Shown one piece after another: positions 56,731 through 64,000 of a stretch of DNA of 64,000 bases; the first letter of the stretch is position 1, and every line of letters begins with the position of its first letter. The DNA comes from Streptomyces sp. NBC_00433 (GTDB lineage Bacteria > Actinomycetota > Actinomycetes > Streptomycetales > Streptomycetaceae): positions 3,724,001-3,788,000 of the forward strand of contig CP107926.1 in assembly GCA_036015235.1 (NCBI GenBank). Direction: 5' to 3'. The notes beneath the pieces are model-generated. The model was not told the origin of the DNA, made no database searches, and worked only from the letters and a program-made list of their open reading frames with translations. The position numbers and the translations under genes were made by a program.

Positions 56731-58200
56731 GTGAACGAACGTCCCCCGTCGGGGTACACCCCCGACTACGACGCCTACACGTACGACGCCTATTCCACGG
56801 GCGCCTACCAGGCTGTCGGCACCCTCTTCGCGGACGACACCACGACCGGGACGTACGGGTACATCCCGCAGCAGACCCCGTTCTACGGTGACGACCGGTC
56901 ACAGGCCCCGATCCCGCAGCAGCAGCAGGGCCAGGACTACGCCTACGGCACGGGCTACAGCTACGACTACGCCCAGCAGTCCCAGGCGGAGCCCGAGCAG
57001 CAGCAGCAGAGCTACGACCCTTACGGCTACCCGGCCGGCGCCACGTACTACGACACCGGGACCTACGACGCCCAGCAGTTCGCGTCGTACCAGCAGCCGC
57101 AGGCACCCCAGCAGGACTGGGACTCCGGCGCCTACCCGGCATACGGCTACGGCTACGACGCCGGCGGCGACACCGGGATCTACGAGCAGTTCCCGCCGCA
57201 GCAGTACGAGCAGCCGCCGCAGCCTCAGCACCACCAGCAGCAGCAGTCGTACGAGCAGCAGCACCAGTACGCCTACCAGGCGCCGACGCCCGAGCCGCAG
57301 CCCGAGCCCGAGGCGGCCGCCGAGCCGGACGCGTACGAATACACGTACGCATACACGTACACACCGGAGCCCGACCTCGAAGCGGTCGCCCATGACGCCG
57401 CGGAGCCGGACGCCGCCGCCGAGCGGCACGACTACGCCGCCGACGGCTACGAGCCCGGAGTGCCGGTGGCCCGCAGCCGCCGCCGCAAGCCCGCCAAGCG
57501 CTCCGCGCTGCTCACCGTCGCGGTGCCCTCGGTCGCCGTGATGGGTGTGGCGGCGGTCGGCGCGGCCGCCGTGACCGGTGTGGGCGTGGCGCAGGACTCG
57601 GGCAAGGCTCAGGCCGACGCCCCGACGACGACCGGCAAGGCGCCGACGACCCAGCTCGACCGGCAGCTCGCCGGGGTGAGCCAGGACGCGAACGACTTCG
57701 CGGACCGCGCCAGCCGCACCCAGGAGCGGATCGACCTCAAGGACCGGCAGGCGGCGGCGAAGCGCGCGGCGGCCGCGGCGGCGGCCCGCAAGGAGGCGCT
57801 GCGGCCGAAGTTCGTGCTGCCGGTCAAGCAGAAGGGCCTGAGCGCCTACTTCGGGCAGGCCGGCGTCAACTGGATGGCCCTGCACACCGGTATCGACTTC
57901 CCGGTGATGGTCGGCACCCCGGTGATGGCGGTGACCGACGGCACCGTCCGCACGCAGTGGAGCGGCTCGTACGGCAACATGGCCATCGTCACGGCCCCGG
58001 ACGGCACCGAGACCTGGTATTGCCACCTGAGCAGCACGAAGATCCGCAGCGGTTCGGTCAAGGCCGGCACCGTGATCGCCTACTCGGGCAACACCGGCAA
58101 CACCACGGGGCCGCACCTCCACCTGGAGGTACGGCCGGACGGCGGGTCACCGATCGACCCGCTGCCCTGGCTGCTCAAGCACGGCCTCGACCCGCGGTAG
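56731..58200 (+). CDS. M23 family peptidase with long Gln/Tyr-rich cytoplasmic region
   Basis: 489 aa. Residues 1-240 are strongly biased (Gln, Tyr, Pro, Ala, Asp) with many QQ and YGYDA/YAYT elements; a basic RRRKPAKR precedes a helix at about 261-280 (LLTVAVPSVAVMGVAAVGAA). After a coiled-coil-like linker the M23 domain has HTGIDFPV, Asp, and HLHLEV, the zinc ligands of LytM/lysostaphin-type endopeptidases, so it is probably an active peptidoglycan hydrolase. GTG 56731. Precedes pcrA on the opposite strand. Confidence 0.88.
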   Translation: MNERPPSGYTPDYDAYTYDAYSTGAYQAVGTLFADDTTTGTYGYIPQQTPFYGDDRSQAPIPQQQQGQDYAYGTGYSYDYAQQSQAEPEQQQQSYDPYGYPAGATYYDTGTYDAQQFASYQQPQAPQQDWDSGAYPAYGYGYDAGGDTGIYEQFPPQQYEQPPQPQHHQQQQSYEQQHQYAYQAPTPEPQPEPEAAAEPDAYEYTYAYTYTPEPDLEAVAHDAAEPDAAAERHDYAADGYEPGVPVARSRRRKPAKRSALLTVAVPSVAVMGVAAVGAAAVTGVGVAQDSGKAQADAPTTTGKAPTTQLDRQLAGVSQDANDFADRASRTQERIDLKDRQAAAKRAAAAAAARKEALRPKFVLPVKQKGLSAYFGQAGVNWMALHTGIDFPVMVGTPVMAVTDGTVRTQWSGSYGNMAIVTAPDGTETWYCHLSSTKIRSGSVKAGTVIAYSGNTGNTTGPHLHLEVRPDGGSPIDPLPWLLKHGLDPR

Positions 58201-58242
58201 AAGCGGGCCCTTGAGCGGGCCGGCCCGGCAAGCGGGCGCGGC

Positions 58243-60669
58243 CTACAGCTTCTCCACGGGCGCGTACCGCAGCAGCAGCTGCTTGGGGCGCTCGTCGCCG
58301 AAGTCGATGGTCGCCTTCTCGTCGCCCGGCTGCCCGGTGACCGAGACGACCGTGCCCAGGCCGAACTGGTCGTGGGTGACCCGGTCGCCCACCTTCAGCG
58401 AGATGACCGGCCGGTCGCCGACCGAGCGCCGGGTCGCGAACCCGCCCGAGGCACCGCCGCGCCGGCCGCCGCCCGCACCGATCGTGCTGGACACCGAGGC
58501 GGCCGCCTTCGAGACGGGGGCGCCGGCGGCGGGGCCGGTCCGCTTCCACTCGATGAGGTTCTCCGGGATCTCCTCAAGGAAGCGCGAGGGCGGGTTGTAC
58601 GCCGGCTGGCCCCAGGCGCTGCGCATCATCGAGCGGGTCAGGTAGAGCCGTTCGCGGGCGCGGGTGATGCCGACGTAGGCCAGCCGCCGCTCCTCCTCCA
58701 GCTCCTTGACCTGTCCCAGCGCCCGCATGTGCGGGAAGACGCCGTCCTCCATGCCGGTGAGGAAGACGACAGGGAATTCCAGGCCCTTGGCGGTGTGCAG
58801 GGTCATCAGGGTGATGACGCCGCCCGCCTCCGCGTCATCGTCGGGGATCTGGTCGGAGTCGGCTACCAGGGCGACGCGCTCCAGGAAGTCGGACAGGGTG
58901 CCCGGCTCGTCCTCGCCGCGCTCCTGCTCGAACTCCAGCGCCACCGCCGCCAGTTCCTGGAGGTTCTCCACCCGGGTCTCGTCCTGCGGGTCGGTGGAGG
59001 CCTGCAACTCGGCGAGGTAGCCCGTGCGTTCCAGCACCGCTTCCAGGACGACGGCGGGCCCCGCGCCCGATTCGACGATGGTGCGCAGCTCGTCCATCAG
59101 GGTGTTGAACCGCCGGACGGCGTTCGCCGAGCGGGCCGCCATCCCGTACGCCTCGTCGACCCGGCGCAGGGCGGCGGCGAACGACACCTTCTCGCGCAGC
59201 GCGAGGGCGTCGACCATCGCCTCGGCCCGGTCGCCGATGCCGCGCTTGGGCACGTTGAGGATGCGGCGCAGCGGCACGCCGTCCTCGGGGTTGGCGAGCA
59301 CCCGCAGATACGCGAGCACGTCGCGGACCTCGCGCCGCTCGTAGAAGCGGACGCCGCCGACGACCTTGTAGGGCAGGCCGACCCGGATGAAGACCTCTTC
59401 GAAGACCCGGGACTGCGCGTTCGTGCGGTAGAAGACGGCGACGTCGCCGGGCCGGGCGTCGCCCGCGTCGGTGAGGCGGTCTATCTCGTCGGCGACGAAC
59501 TGCGCCTCGTCGTGCTCCTGGTCGGCGGCGTAGCCGGTGATGACCGGGCCGTCGCCGGACTCGGTCCACAGGTTCTTCGCCCGCCGCCCGGCATTGCGCT
59601 CGATGACGGAGTTCGCGGCGGACAGGATGGTCTGCGTGGAGCGGTAGTTCTGTTCGAGGAGGATCGTGCGGGCGTCCGGGTAGTCCTCCTCGAACTGGAG
59701 GATGTTGCGGATCGTGGCGCCGCGGAAGGCGTAGATCGACTGGTCGGCGTCACCGACGACGCACAGCTCCGCCGTCTCCTCGCCGGTGCCCACCAGCTCG
59801 CGCACCAGGGTGTATTGGGCGTGGTTGGTGTCCTGGTACTCGTCCACCAGGACGTGCCGGAAGCGCCGCCGGTAGTGCTCGGCGACGTCGGGGAAGGCCT
59901 GCAGCAGGTTGACGGTGGTCATGATGATGTCGTCGAAGTCCAGCGCGTTGGCCTCGCGCAGCCGGGCCTGGTAGAGCGCGTAGGCCTCGGCGAGCTTCTT
60001 CTCGACGCTGTTCTCCGCCTGGGCGGCGAAGGTCTCCTCGTCGATCAGCTCGTTCTTGAGGTTGGAGACCTTCGCGCTGAAGGACTTCGGCGGATACTGC
60101 TTCGGGTCCAGGTCGAGGTCCCGGCAGACCAGGGCCATCAGGCGCTTGGAGTCGGCGGCGTCGTAGATCGAGAACGACGAGGTGAAGCCGAGCACCTTCG
60201 ACTCGCGGCGCAGGATGCGGACGCAGGCGCTGTGGAAGGTGGAGACCCACATCACCTTCGCGCGCGGGCCGACGAGCTGCTCGACGCGCTCCTTCATCTC
60301 GCCCGCGGCCTTGTTGGTGAAGGTGATCGCGAGGATCGAGCCGGGGTGGACGTGCCGGGCGGAGAGCAGGTGCGCGATGCGGTGGGTCAGCACCCTCGTC
60401 TTGCCCGAGCCCGCGCCGGCGACGATGAGCAGCGGCCCGCCGGCGTGCTCGACGGCGGCGCGCTGCTGGTCGTTGAGCCCTTCGAGCAGCTGGGCGGGGT
60501 CGGTGGCCGGGCGCGGGGCGCCGTCGCGGTAGTACGCGTCACGCCCGCCGGCGCCGTCGTGGCCGCCGCCGGAACCCCAGTCCTCCGGGGGCGGAGGCGC
60601 GTCGGGGTCGGCCGGTTCCGGCGCCACGTGCAGACCGGGCAGGAAGTCGTCGTCAAAGAGGCTGCTCAT
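58243..60669 (-). CDS. pcrA: ATP-dependent DNA helicase PcrA/UvrD
   Basis: 808 aa SF1A 3'-5' helicase. Walker A GAGSGKT at 85-91, motif Ia ITFTNKAAGEMKERV, DEYQDTN (motif II), VVGDADQSIYAFRGA (III), LEQNYRSTQTIL (IV), VIRVGLPYKVVGG region, VTLMTLHTAKGLEFPVVF-type motif V and RRLAYVGITRARERLYLT (VI); the C-terminal tail VGDRVTHDQFGLGTVVSVTG is the UvrD-type RNA-polymerase-binding domain. The RecA-NDp-like promoter at 60679-60701 ends 10 nt from ATG 60669, so the mRNA should be practically leaderless and damage-induced. Confidence 0.96.
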   Translation of the reverse strand: MSSLFDDDFLPGLHVAPEPADPDAPPPPEDWGSGGGHDGAGGRDAYYRDGAPRPATDPAQLLEGLNDQQRAAVEHAGGPLLIVAGAGSGKTRVLTHRIAHLLSARHVHPGSILAITFTNKAAGEMKERVEQLVGPRAKVMWVSTFHSACVRILRRESKVLGFTSSFSIYDAADSKRLMALVCRDLDLDPKQYPPKSFSAKVSNLKNELIDEETFAAQAENSVEKKLAEAYALYQARLREANALDFDDIIMTTVNLLQAFPDVAEHYRRRFRHVLVDEYQDTNHAQYTLVRELVGTGEETAELCVVGDADQSIYAFRGATIRNILQFEEDYPDARTILLEQNYRSTQTILSAANSVIERNAGRRAKNLWTESGDGPVITGYAADQEHDEAQFVADEIDRLTDAGDARPGDVAVFYRTNAQSRVFEEVFIRVGLPYKVVGGVRFYERREVRDVLAYLRVLANPEDGVPLRRILNVPKRGIGDRAEAMVDALALREKVSFAAALRRVDEAYGMAARSANAVRRFNTLMDELRTIVESGAGPAVVLEAVLERTGYLAELQASTDPQDETRVENLQELAAVALEFEQERGEDEPGTLSDFLERVALVADSDQIPDDDAEAGGVITLMTLHTAKGLEFPVVFLTGMEDGVFPHMRALGQVKELEEERRLAYVGITRARERLYLTRSMMRSAWGQPAYNPPSRFLEEIPENLIEWKRTGPAAGAPVSKAAASVSSTIGAGGGRRGGASGGFATRRSVGDRPVISLKVGDRVTHDQFGLGTVVSVTGQPGDEKATIDFGDERPKQLLLRYAPVEKL

Positions 60670-60678
60670 CGCCTCCCG

Positions 60679-60701
60679 AGTCTAAGCGCCTCCACCGACA
60701 G
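60679..60701 (-). promoter_or_regulatory. RecA-NDp (PafBC-type) promoter of pcrA
   Basis: On the minus strand CTGTCGGTG, 8 nt, TAGACT: one mismatch (first T to C) from TTGTCRGTG-N8-TANNNT, exact spacer. Confidence 0.8.
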
Positions 60702-60869
60702 CGGCGCCCGCTTCCCGCGGACACCCGACCCGTAGCCCCGTACTACCCAGCGTGACATCGGGACTTGATTACGAAAAGGTATCGGGCCTATCGGACACCG
60801 CTCTTCCCAGCGGTACCAGCGCCGGGCTACCGTGCCGCACCAGGCAGCGCCGAAAGGAGTCCGCCCGGC

Positions 60870-61997
60870 ATGGCGACACACCGTAAGCCCCGTACCGCGA
60901 TACTCACCGCCCCGCGCACCGCCGTGGGGCTGACCACGGCCGCACTGGCCACCGTGACCCTCTTCTCCGAGACCGCGGGCGCCGCGCCCGCCGCCCCCTC
61001 CCCGCAGCCCTCGATCGCGGCGGTGAAGGCGAAGGTGGACGCGCTCCAGCACCAGGCGGAGGTCGCGACCGAGGCCTACAACGGCGCCAAGGAGAAGGTC
61101 ACCCAGCAGAATGCCACCGTCAACAAGCTGCTGACCCAGGCGGCGCAGAAGACGCAGGCGCTGAACGACTCGCGCCGGCTGCTGGGCCAGTACGCGGCGG
61201 CGCAGTACCGCAGCGGGGGCGACGACTCGACCGGGCGCTATCTGATGGCGGCCAACCCGCAGGACCTGCTGGACCAGTCGCACCTGGCGAATCTGCTGGG
61301 GCAGCGGCAGAAGACGGCCGTCGAGTCCTACCGCGTGCAGCAGGCCGCGGCCACCCAGCAGCGCATCGAGGCGGCCAAGAGCCTGGCGACGCTGACCACC
61401 CAGCAGGCGCAGCTGCGCAGCGCCAAGGCCGACGTGCAGTCCAAGCTGGGCGCCTCCCAGAAGCTGCTGAACAGCCTCACCGCGCAGGAGAAGGCGCGGC
61501 TGGCGGCGCTCCAGGCCAAGCAGGAGGCGGAGGCCAAGCAGAAGGCCGCCGCCCTGGCGAAGGCGGAGCAGGCCAGGGACGCGGCCGCGGCGAAGGCGGC
61601 GGCGACGAAGAAGGACGCCGGCGGGACGACCACCACCCCGGCGAACGCGTCGGTCAGCGCCAAGGCCATCGCCTTCGCGCACGACCAGTTGGGCGATCCG
61701 TACGTGTGGGGCGCGACGGGCCCCGGCTCCTGGGACTGCTCGGGCCTGACGCAGGCGGCCTACAAGGCGGCGGGCATCGACCTGCCGCGTACCACCGGCG
61801 AGCAGGTCGAGGTCGGCACCCGGGTGTCCACCGCGGACCTCGAACCCGGCGACCTGATCTTCTTCTACAGCGACCACAGCCACGTCGGCATCTACATCGG
61901 CGACGGCAACATGATCCACGCTCCGCACACGGGAACGGTGGTCAAGGTGGCCCCGATCACCGAAATGCCGATCTATGGAGCGGTTCGTCCTTACTAG
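60870..61997 (+). CDS. NlpC/P60 family peptidoglycan hydrolase, paralogue 1
   Basis: 375 aa secreted protein. Signal peptide to about residue 39 (VGLTTAALATVTLFSETAGAA), long coiled coil (about 48-255, with an Ala/Lys-rich AEAKQKAAALAKAEQARDAA part), and the NlpC/P60 domain with catalytic Cys290 (WDCSGLTQ), His338 (SHVGIYIG) and His350. Cleaves D-Glu-(gamma)-diamino-acid bonds in stem peptides. ATG 60870 after AAAGGAG. First of three tandem paralogues; its leader region shows a hairpin but no riboswitch signature. Confidence 0.93.
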   Translation: MATHRKPRTAILTAPRTAVGLTTAALATVTLFSETAGAAPAAPSPQPSIAAVKAKVDALQHQAEVATEAYNGAKEKVTQQNATVNKLLTQAAQKTQALNDSRRLLGQYAAAQYRSGGDDSTGRYLMAANPQDLLDQSHLANLLGQRQKTAVESYRVQQAAATQQRIEAAKSLATLTTQQAQLRSAKADVQSKLGASQKLLNSLTAQEKARLAALQAKQEAEAKQKAAALAKAEQARDAAAAKAAATKKDAGGTTTTPANASVSAKAIAFAHDQLGDPYVWGATGPGSWDCSGLTQAAYKAAGIDLPRTTGEQVEVGTRVSTADLEPGDLIFFYSDHSHVGIYIGDGNMIHAPHTGTVVKVAPITEMPIYGAVRPY

Positions 61998-62094
61998 TCC
62001 GATCACCAAATGTAAGATCACGAAGCGATTTCGGTCACGTTGCAATCCAAACTTCCCAATATCCGGAGAAGTTGAGTACGGTAACCCGCTAGGT

Positions 62095-62280
62095 GACGCG
62101 TTCACCGCCGGTGAAAGTGCCGGCACCGCGCCACCTCCGCTCAATCCGGCCCAGGCCGGAACCGGGGACCCACCAAGAAGAATTGGGGTGAATCGGGACA
62201 GACGCCATCAGGTGTCCGACCCGTAGGGCTACCTTTCCAGCCCGAACCCGACAGCTAACCCGGTCGGCGGTTCACGGAAG
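62095..62280 (+). promoter_or_regulatory. c-di-AMP riboswitch (ydaO/yuaA type)
   Basis: The 294-nt leader of the second NlpC/P60 gene carries the conserved ydaO core: CGCTCAATCCGGC, CCGGAACCGGGGACCCA, GGGGTGAATCGGGACAG, TAGGGCTACC, and the 3' block CAGCCCGAACCCGACAGC followed by TAACC, plus closing arms ACCGCC (62104-62109) and GGCGGT (62266-62271). These riboswitches often precede cell-wall hydrolase genes in Streptomyces and reduce their expression when c-di-AMP is high. It ends about 10 nt before the ribosome site. Confidence 0.88.
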
Positions 62281-62291
62281 GAGTCGCCTTC

Positions 62292-63326
62292 GTGGCGTCG
62301 CACCGCAAGCCGCGTCCGCGGATACTCGCCTCGACCGCCCCCCGTGCGGCGGTCGGCGTCACCGCCGTGGCCATCGCCTCGGTCACCCTGCTCAGCGAGA
62401 GCGCGAGCGCGGCGCCCGCCAAGCCCTCGATCACCGAGGTCAAGGCGCAGATCGACACCCTGAACCAGCAGGCCGAGGTCGCGACGCAGAATTACGACCA
62501 GGCCAAGGAGCAGACGGACACGCAGCGCGCGAAGACCGACCAGCTGCTCGCGCAGGTCGCCCGGAAGACCGAGCAGATGAACGAGTCGCGCCGGGTGCTC
62601 GGCCAGTTCGCCAGCGAGCAGTACCGCGACGGCGGCATCGACCAGACCGTGCAGCTGCTGCTCTCCGCCGACCCCGAGCAGTTCCTCAACCAGTCGCACA
62701 TGGTCAGCCAGCTCTCCGCGACGCAGACCGACGCGCTGAAGAACTTCCAGATCCAGCAGGAGCAGGCGTCGATCCAGCGGGCGCAGGCCACCGCGAGCCT
62801 GACCCAGCTCACCAACGCGCAGAAGACGCTGGCCACCCAGAAGAAGACGGTGCAGACCAAGCTGGCGGCCGCGCAGAAGCTGCTCAACAGCCTCACGGCT
62901 GAGCAGCGCGCGAAGGTCGCGAGCATGAACAAGGGCTCGTCGTCGAAGTCCGACTACACCTACGACGGCCCCGCGACCGGCCGCGCCGCCGAGGCCATCG
63001 CCTTCGCCCTGGCCCAGCGCGGCAAGCCGTACGTCTACGGCGCCACCGGCCCCGGCTCCTTCGACTGCTCGGGCCTGACCCAGGCGGCCTACAAGGCGGC
63101 GGGCATCACCCTCGGGCGTACCACCTACGACCAGGTCAAGGACGGCGTCCCCGTCTCGAAGGCCGATCTGCGGCCCGGCGACCTGGTCTTCTTCTACTCG
63201 GGGATGTCCCACGTGGGCATCTACCTGGGCAACGGCAAGATCGTGCACGCCCCGCACACCGGTGCGGTCGTCGAGATCGCCCCGATGAGCTGGATGCCCT
63301 TCGCCACCGCCCGCCGCGTGGCCTGA
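62292..63326 (+). CDS. NlpC/P60 family peptidoglycan hydrolase, paralogue 2 (riboswitch-controlled)
   Basis: 344 aa. Signal peptide (AVGVTAVAIASVTLLSESASAA), coiled coil (residues about 45-215), and a catalytic domain with Cys259 (DCSGLTQ), His307 and His319. It is close to paralogue 1 over the whole length, with a shorter linker. GTG 62292 is preceded by GGAAGGAG (62275-62282). Controlled by the c-di-AMP riboswitch immediately upstream. Confidence 0.94.
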   Translation: MASHRKPRPRILASTAPRAAVGVTAVAIASVTLLSESASAAPAKPSITEVKAQIDTLNQQAEVATQNYDQAKEQTDTQRAKTDQLLAQVARKTEQMNESRRVLGQFASEQYRDGGIDQTVQLLLSADPEQFLNQSHMVSQLSATQTDALKNFQIQQEQASIQRAQATASLTQLTNAQKTLATQKKTVQTKLAAAQKLLNSLTAEQRAKVASMNKGSSSKSDYTYDGPATGRAAEAIAFALAQRGKPYVYGATGPGSFDCSGLTQAAYKAAGITLGRTTYDQVKDGVPVSKADLRPGDLVFFYSGMSHVGIYLGNGKIVHAPHTGAVVEIAPMSWMPFATARRVA

Positions 63327-63675
63327 CGGCCGCCGGCGGCCGCCCGGGGCCCCTCGCGGCGGCGCCCGCGCACTCGGCACAACCGAGGGGGCGCGCGCCG
63401 CGGAAACGGGCCTTCGGTCAGGCTGGGTCCGTTTCCGTCCCGCTCACCCGTCGAACGGCGGTCGCTTCCTTGCAGGGGACGACCGATTGAGGGCAGTCCC
63501 GGTCACCGTGTCCCGGTGCGCCCCCGGGCAGGTTTAGCGTCGCTCCTCAGGTGGCCGACACCCCACTGCCGTCCGACTCGGGCGGCACCGGCCGCCCCCG
63601 CCGAAGGCCCGGCGGTGACCTGCTCCCCCGTGCAGGCACCGCCGGGCCGTCCCTCGGAAGGAGTGACGGCCCGCG
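63327..63675. other. 349-nt gap between NlpC/P60 paralogues 2 and 3
   Basis: No gene. A hairpin CGGAAACGG (63401-63409) / CCGTTTCCG (63429-63437) with an inner GCCT/AGGC stem is a likely terminator for paralogue 2. The segment 63480-63675 is rich in short inverted GGC/GCC blocks; I see no ydaO core in front of paralogue 3. Confidence 0.5.
63401..63437 (+). terminator. Hairpin terminator after NlpC/P60 paralogue 2
   Basis: 9-bp perfect arms with a nested 4-bp stem, 75 nt past the stop. Confidence 0.55.
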
Positions 63676-64000
63676 ATGGCCTCACACAGTCCCACCCGCA
63701 CGCACCGCGGGAAGCGCCCCGCCTTAACCGGCAGCGGCACCCCTGGCGCCCTCGACCCCACCGGCGGCGGCACCCGCCGCACCACCGCCCGGATCGGCGT
63801 CACCCTCGCGCTCGCGTCCGCCGCCTCTGTCTCGCTGCTCGGCGAGACCGGGCACGCGGCGCCGCAGCCCACCCCGGACCAGGTCAGGACGCAGGTGGCC
63901 GCGCTCTACCAGCAGGCGGAGCGGGCCACGGAGGACTACGACGGCGCCAAGGAGCAGGCCGACGCGGCGACTTCCGCGGTCTCCGCCCTCCAGGACCAAC
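63676..64000 (+). CDS. NlpC/P60 family protein, paralogue 3 (5' part only)
   Basis: At least 108 aa, cut by the window end. Signal peptide (RIGVTLALASAASVSLLGET) and the beginning of the coiled coil (QVAALYQQAERATEDYDGAK) match paralogues 1 and 2; the catalytic domain lies beyond 64000. ATG 63676 has GGAAGGAG at 63656-63663. In-frame codon 17 is TTA (63724-63726), the rare leucine codon read by the bldA tRNA, so translation may depend on development. Neither paralogue 1 nor 2 has one. Confidence 0.88.
   Translation, partial: MASHSPTRTHRGKRPALTGSGTPGALDPTGGGTRRTTARIGVTLALASAASVSLLGETGHAAPQPTPDQVRTQVAALYQQAERATEDYDGAKEQADAATSAVSALQDQ

Overview
High-GC actinobacterial chromosome, almost certainly Streptomyces or a close relative. 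GC is high throughout and wobble positions are nearly all G or C. Many genes start with GTG or overlap the previous gene by 4 nt, and the gene content and order match the S. coelicolor core stretch around SCO4796-SCO4848 (pcrA, M23 peptidase, lipase, icmB, sucCD, purNH, folD, mdh, trpS, D-Ala-D-Ala carboxypeptidase). I see no tRNA, rRNA, CRISPR array, insertion sequence or prophage. Both window ends cut a gene.

Layout. 1-4.0 kb: a truncated phosphotransferase and a two-gene operon ending in a DUF4132 (MolR-like) protein. 4.1-6.5 kb: a TetR regulator and an FAD monooxygenase. 6.5-11.2 kb: a two-component system divergent from an MMPL exporter. 11.3-13.2 kb: an operon (membrane protein, DCC-type thiol oxidoreductase, TetR) behind a promoter bracketed by two identical operators. 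13.4-15.3 kb: an SCO4848-type membrane protein and a D-Ala-D-Ala carboxypeptidase, then a 16-bp tandem repeat. 15.4-21.4 kb: a decaprenyl-phosphoryl-arabinose-type pathway (UbiA transferase, PAP2 phosphatase, DprE1, DprE2, with GtrA and YihY). 21.5-35 kb: metabolic and housekeeping genes (rocD, trpS, mdh, folD), a MocR regulator and an LCP protein, separated by several copies of a dispersed intergenic repeat. 35-43 kb: purH/purN, membrane proteins, a sigma-factor-like protein and sucC/sucD.

43.2-51.4 kb holds the most interesting block: a divergent cluster of MoxR AAA+ ATPase, DUF5682, VWA protein on one side and SWIM zinc-finger protein plus DUF5691 on the other. The intergenic region is a perfect 16-bp inverted repeat, and each arm contains the RecA-NDp (PafBC-type, DNA-damage) promoter box TTGTCAGTG. 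The same type of box lies in front of the DUF4132 operon and of pcrA. I therefore infer that DUF4132, MoxR/DUF5682/VWA, SWIM/DUF5691 and PcrA helicase form one DNA-damage-induced set, three of them predicted to give leaderless mRNAs.

51.5-64 kb: a small WXG/type-VII-secretion-like cluster, icmB, a lipase, an M23 peptidase, pcrA, and three tandem NlpC/P60 hydrolase paralogues. These paralogues appear to be controlled differently: the middle one sits behind a c-di-AMP (ydaO-type) riboswitch, and the third, cut by the window end, carries a TTA codon and so is a candidate for bldA control.
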